NCBI GenBank assembly: GCA_033977485.1
Contig: CM066997.1
Location: 75,548,634 to 75,612,633, forward strand
Direction: 5' to 3'
DNA length: 64,000 nt
DNA from: Hydrangea macrophylla
Taxonomy: Eukaryota > Streptophyta > Magnoliopsida > Cornales > Hydrangeaceae
Made by a program: the position numbers and the translations under genes. Shown here one piece after another: positions 61,015-64,000 of this stretch. Position 1 is the first letter of the stretch. The number at the start of each line of letters is the position of its first letter. The notes below the pieces were generated by a model. It was not told the origin of the DNA. It saw nothing but the letters and a program-made list of their open reading frames with translations, and searched no databases.

Positions 61015-61027
61015 GGCTCTAATACCA
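61015..61027 (-). promoter_or_regulatory. Pararetrovirus primer-binding site
   Basis: Minus strand TGGTATTAGAGCC; the initiator tRNA-Met form has TATCAG. It directly abuts the inner edge of the right terminal repeat. Confidence 0.85.
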
Positions 61028-61032
61028 AATTG

Positions 61033-61129
61033 CAATCACACAGAAGGTAAAACACACAAAGTGAGTTATAGGATTAGAAACAAGCAAATAGCAAGTAAAC
61101 ACAAGACTTTATTCAAACTTCAAACTCCA
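61033..61129 (-). repeat. Pararetrovirus terminal repeat, 5' copy
   Basis: 97 bp. It contains an AATAAA signal on the minus strand (61108-61113), which is AATGAA in the other copy. The upstream promoter sequence found beyond the left copy is absent here; element B LTR begins at once. Confidence 0.88.
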
Positions 61130-62196
61130 AGACCCGTGTACGAGTTTATAGTAGTTCATTACATTTGTCATGCATGATAATGTGATATGATGTGTATTAC
61201 GACACATGTGTGAGTAAGTTGAGTCTCACGAGTTGAATTGGGTGTATGTGTAAGAGAACCCTCTTAAACTGTGTGAAATGGATGTTTTGAAGCTGTGAAG
61301 TCTCTCTGAGATTGATATGATCATTGTAGAATACCCTAAATATTTATCTGAAAATAAATGTTTACTTGTGCATTTCACTATCTATATTATTATATAGTTT
61401 AGAAAATATTTCTATTGTTAATTCTAGTATCATTGGGAGGCCAAATTAACATGCGACATAATTACTAGGCTAATTAGTAATTTTGTAAAATCTTGTGGAA
61501 CCGCATTTTAGCAACCAAATGGAACTTAGACAAAAACTTTTGTAATTTATAGTTTTCACTCGTGAAGCAATGAATTAAACGTATAAGAAGTTTCAGAGAA
61601 TAATTAGAAGTTTTGAAAACTCGTGGAGAGGTAAACACAATTTTTGAGAGTCGTGGCAATATATAGAATGAGATGAGATATTTTCATAAGTTATAACCTA
61701 AATTTGAAATCAAGAGAGGAGAGATTTGGGATTTCTTGGCTTAGAGCTTCAAGACACAAATCGACGAACTTTTGTCCGTTTATTTTTCTCCAAATATCAT
61801 ATTCGAACTTCTTGAGGTAAGGCCGTCATTTTGATATCCACTAGGTCTTGATTGGATAAGTTTTTTGAAATCTCATTTTTGGGAATTTTCTTTAAAATAT
61901 GATTAGCGAACTTTTGATCCATAGGAATCGTATTAGAAGGACTTCTACACGTTCCTTGTGCTCAAGTTTTCCTTAGAACGGGATTTAGGAGCGTTAATCA
62001 GAGGTGAGTGATTCAACTATGTATTTTGGAATGATTCCTTGACATATATTCATGTTTTGTATAGAAGCCAGAAGGTATGTTCTAATTCATGGCTATATAT
62101 TGTGCAGTTCATATTGGGTGATTATATTGATAAGTAGGCCCAAATATACAGTGAAATGTTTGATTTATGTCGAAAGCTCGGTGTGTTTTGAGCATA
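61130..62196 (+). repeat. Element B 3' LTR, partial
   Basis: Aligns with 19790-20689 and then 47983-48150 without the copia interruption. It lacks the first few bases (pararetrovirus junction) and everything after gtgttttgagcata (next insertion). Confidence 0.88.
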
Positions 62197-64000
62197 TGTT
62201 GACACGCGGAATTGGTTTTCCTTTTTCTTTGAAATTGATTTGAAAAAGGTAAGAAAGGTCTATTGAAAATAGACACAGAGTCGCCACTTGGTCTTTAGGG
62301 AACCAAAAAATCCAATTTGACTCACCCAAATGGTTAAAGGGCACCGGCCCTTCATAACCAAAGAACTTGGCTCGGGGTTTTGGTACGAGAGAGGAAGGAG
62401 CCTTTGTAACGACTAAAACACCCTCAACTCGCCTCGTCTCTCGACGGGCCTCAATTAGCATCCAAATAATCATCTTATACTATATTTGATTCGAAAACTA
62501 ATACTATGACAGTATATTACATCTCATAAGAATCTTAAAATGAAAGATCAAAAGATAAGATATCATTCATAAGATCTAAGTCAAGTATGACACAATGCAA
62601 AAGTGAAAGATCACACAAACAAACCTAGGAAAAATTGTCTAATCACATATCAAGTGATCAAGTTTTCCTAGTCTAAAAGGGGGACATGGATTGTTATTGA
62701 AACAAAAAATCAAAGAAAACAAAAATATGCTTAGCAAGCTAGTATGATGCATGTTAATCTTGAGAAAAGAAGATCTCTCAATTCCTGGGATGGATGAGAA
62801 AGGATGATTAGATCGAGGGGAAGCATGAACGTATGATCAAGTTCATTCCTTATAATCTTCTTAGATTAAGAGTCACTAAAACTCCAATCTTGCATGGGTG
62901 CAATGTATGATCTAGAATGTGCCAAGGTTGTAGTGTGTTTTGTATTCATGGATTTTCTAGAGTGACTCAGAGTTTTAAAATATGAATGAATGAATGAAGG
63001 ATGTTATTATAGGATGTGTGAAAATGTAGCATGAACTACTTCCTAAGATGAACTAATTTGGAATGCATGTAAACATCTAATCAAAGAGTGAAAGTTAAAA
63101 CATGCATGCTGTGAATAGTGGATGGAACAGTGAACTGATTTTGTAAAAATGGAAAAGTAGGGTTAGGAATGTTTTTAATTCATAAATTTTTTATAGAGAT
63201 CATCCATATTGTGTCTAGAATCCATATCAAAAATCCAAAATGTAGTAGCTATTACAGATTGAGAGGAATCATATAAACAAGAGAGGTTGCTCAAAAATAG
63301 AGTTTGCATTATCGACTGAAATGTAGAAAATCTTAGAAAATTAAAAAAAAAACATTTGGAGGCCCATATTATTCAGAAAGTTCCCTAAGACACTGAAGTT
63401 CAAGGAAAAAAACGAGTTGGGACCACTTTTTGTGTAAAAGTTTTCTGAAAAAACAAGTTAGAAGTCAACCAAAGCTGCTGTAATATAAAAATAAAATGTC
63501 TGGAAGGAATGTTTGGGTCAAAATAGGACACTTCCAAATCTTTGGTGTTCTCTAATGAGTTAGGAAGGCTTCCCAAGTGGTCTCATAGTCATCCTTTGAG
63601 TATTGAACTCAGTATGTTATTTAAAAGTTGGATGGCTCACTGTTTTGAAGATTTTTAAGAAAACAAAAATTATTTTCTTGGAATCCAAATGTTGAAGTTT
63701 TAGAGGGGTTTTGAAATAGAGGTCCTGATAACCAACACTAAAAGGAGATTATAACCACGTGAATATCAAAATCAAACTCACTTCAAGAACTTCCAAGATT
63801 GTTGGAGAGCATTGTTTTCATTTTGGAAATAACTTCAAGAATACATAGGGATGTATTGAAGTTAGAATCATTATCTATCAAACATGATTTTGAGGTCAAA
63901 AGCTACTATCCATAAGGATTCACTCACCTCAAATAGCATATCATTATCTAGATGATGATAAACTAGTAAGTAATCAAAGAAAAATCAAAAAGAAATTAGG
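62197..64000. mobile_element. Left end of another LTR-type element (element E)
   Basis: Homology to the element B LTR stops exactly where TGTTGACACGCGG begins. The following cacagagtcgccacttgg and gggcctcaattagca blocks resemble LTR-type repeats common in plant genomes, but I cannot name the family. The target flank is gcata (62192-62196). No coding sequence is seen before the window ends, and the other end is not in view. Confidence 0.5.

Larger units (their letters stand above)
54065..61129 (-). mobile_element. Endogenous pararetrovirus (Caulimoviridae, petuvirus/florendovirus-like)
   Basis: About 7.1 kb on the minus strand. It has an initiator-tRNA primer-binding site, one long decayed polyprotein frame with movement-protein-like, capsid zinc-knuckle, protease, RT and RNase H regions, no integrase, and a TATA promoter at the far end. 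The MP and CP regions share one frame from 60637 to about 57465 with stop codons only. A frame shift then occurs before protease and another before RT. A single-polyprotein plan points to petuvirus/florendovirus-type viruses. It sits at the first bases of the element B 3' LTR with no target duplication, as expected for integrase-free insertion. Confidence 0.85.
19781..64000 (+). mobile_element. Element B: decayed Ty3/gypsy chromovirus (Tekay/Del-like), host of the nest
   Basis: The 5' LTR is 19781-20689 plus 47982-49281 (about 2.2 kb, TGTATAACACC...GGGTCATGACA), followed by primer-binding site, gag, protease, RT, RNase H, integrase and a chromodomain-like tail. A polypurine tract lies at 54042-54057, and a partial 3' LTR spans 61130-62196. 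LTR ends of TGTAACACC and GTGACA, long LTRs and the tail domain fit Tekay/Del chromoviruses. It is interrupted by a copia element, a pararetrovirus and another element. The two LTR pieces differ at roughly one base in eight over a sample I counted, so it is old. Confidence 0.85.

Noticed and set aside
54065..61134. Reading the pararetrovirus as a short-LTR retrotransposon (repeat starts TG and ends CA in viral sense)
   Set aside because: No target duplication (cgaat versus agacc), no integrase, and a promoter outside the repeat; the pararetrovirus reading fits better.
62165..62473. 102-codon minus-strand open frame
   Set aside because: It crosses the junction between element B LTR and element E, so it cannot be an old gene.
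1..64000. tRNA, rRNA or other structural RNA genes
   Set aside because: I looked for tRNA-like box sequences and rRNA segments and saw only primer-binding sites complementary to tRNA ends; a covariance-model scan would be needed to be sure.

Overview
This window looks like plant (angiosperm, most likely eudicot) nuclear DNA. It is AT-rich and contains plant Ty3/gypsy and Ty1/copia families, a LINE relic, MITEs and an endogenous plant pararetrovirus. I could not recognise a complete host gene. One short spliced-looking fragment near 3.1-3.3 kb is the only candidate. The species cannot be told from what I see.

Layout. 1-1.5 kb: short-period tandem repeats plus an LTR-like promoter remnant. 1.6-1.9 kb: LINE reverse-transcriptase relic. 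2.9-4.4 kb: a dispersed palindrome family and a 33-bp tandem array. 5.4 kb: a 151-bp hairpin MITE. 7.05-10.08 kb: a 3-kb foldback element whose two arms are tandem arrays of a ~276-bp unit. 10.3-18.6 kb: element C, a Tat-type Ty3/gypsy element on the minus strand (gag, protease, RT; integrase absent) that carries an intron-containing gene on the opposite strand. 18.9 kb: a small MITE with a 9-bp target duplication.

From 19.78 kb to the right edge the DNA is one nested stack of insertions. Element B is a decayed plus-strand chromovirus (Tekay/Del-like) running from 19781 past the window edge. Its 5' LTR was split at 20689/47982 by a Ty1/copia element. The copia 5' LTR was split at 21193-39831 by element A, a minus-strand gypsy-type element with gag remnants but no pol. 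The left LTR of A was split at 21699-30434 by element D, a minus-strand Athila/Tat-type element with gag-protease only. At the other end, a caulimovirid-like endogenous pararetrovirus (54065-61129, minus strand) sits at the start of the B 3' LTR. That LTR is cut again at 62197 by another TG-starting element that leaves the window. Exact 5-bp target duplications support the A and D insertions, and LTR divergence falls in nesting order.

The elements are all genomic parasites. A and D lack pol and would need enzymes from relatives. The copia, B, C and pararetrovirus copies are interrupted by stops and frameshifts. A recurring theme is that the LTRs of unrelated families carry dense arrays of short palindromes near the TATA box. 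The pararetrovirus copy has 97-bp terminal repeats whose ends coincide with the predicted transcript start and the primer-binding-site edge.
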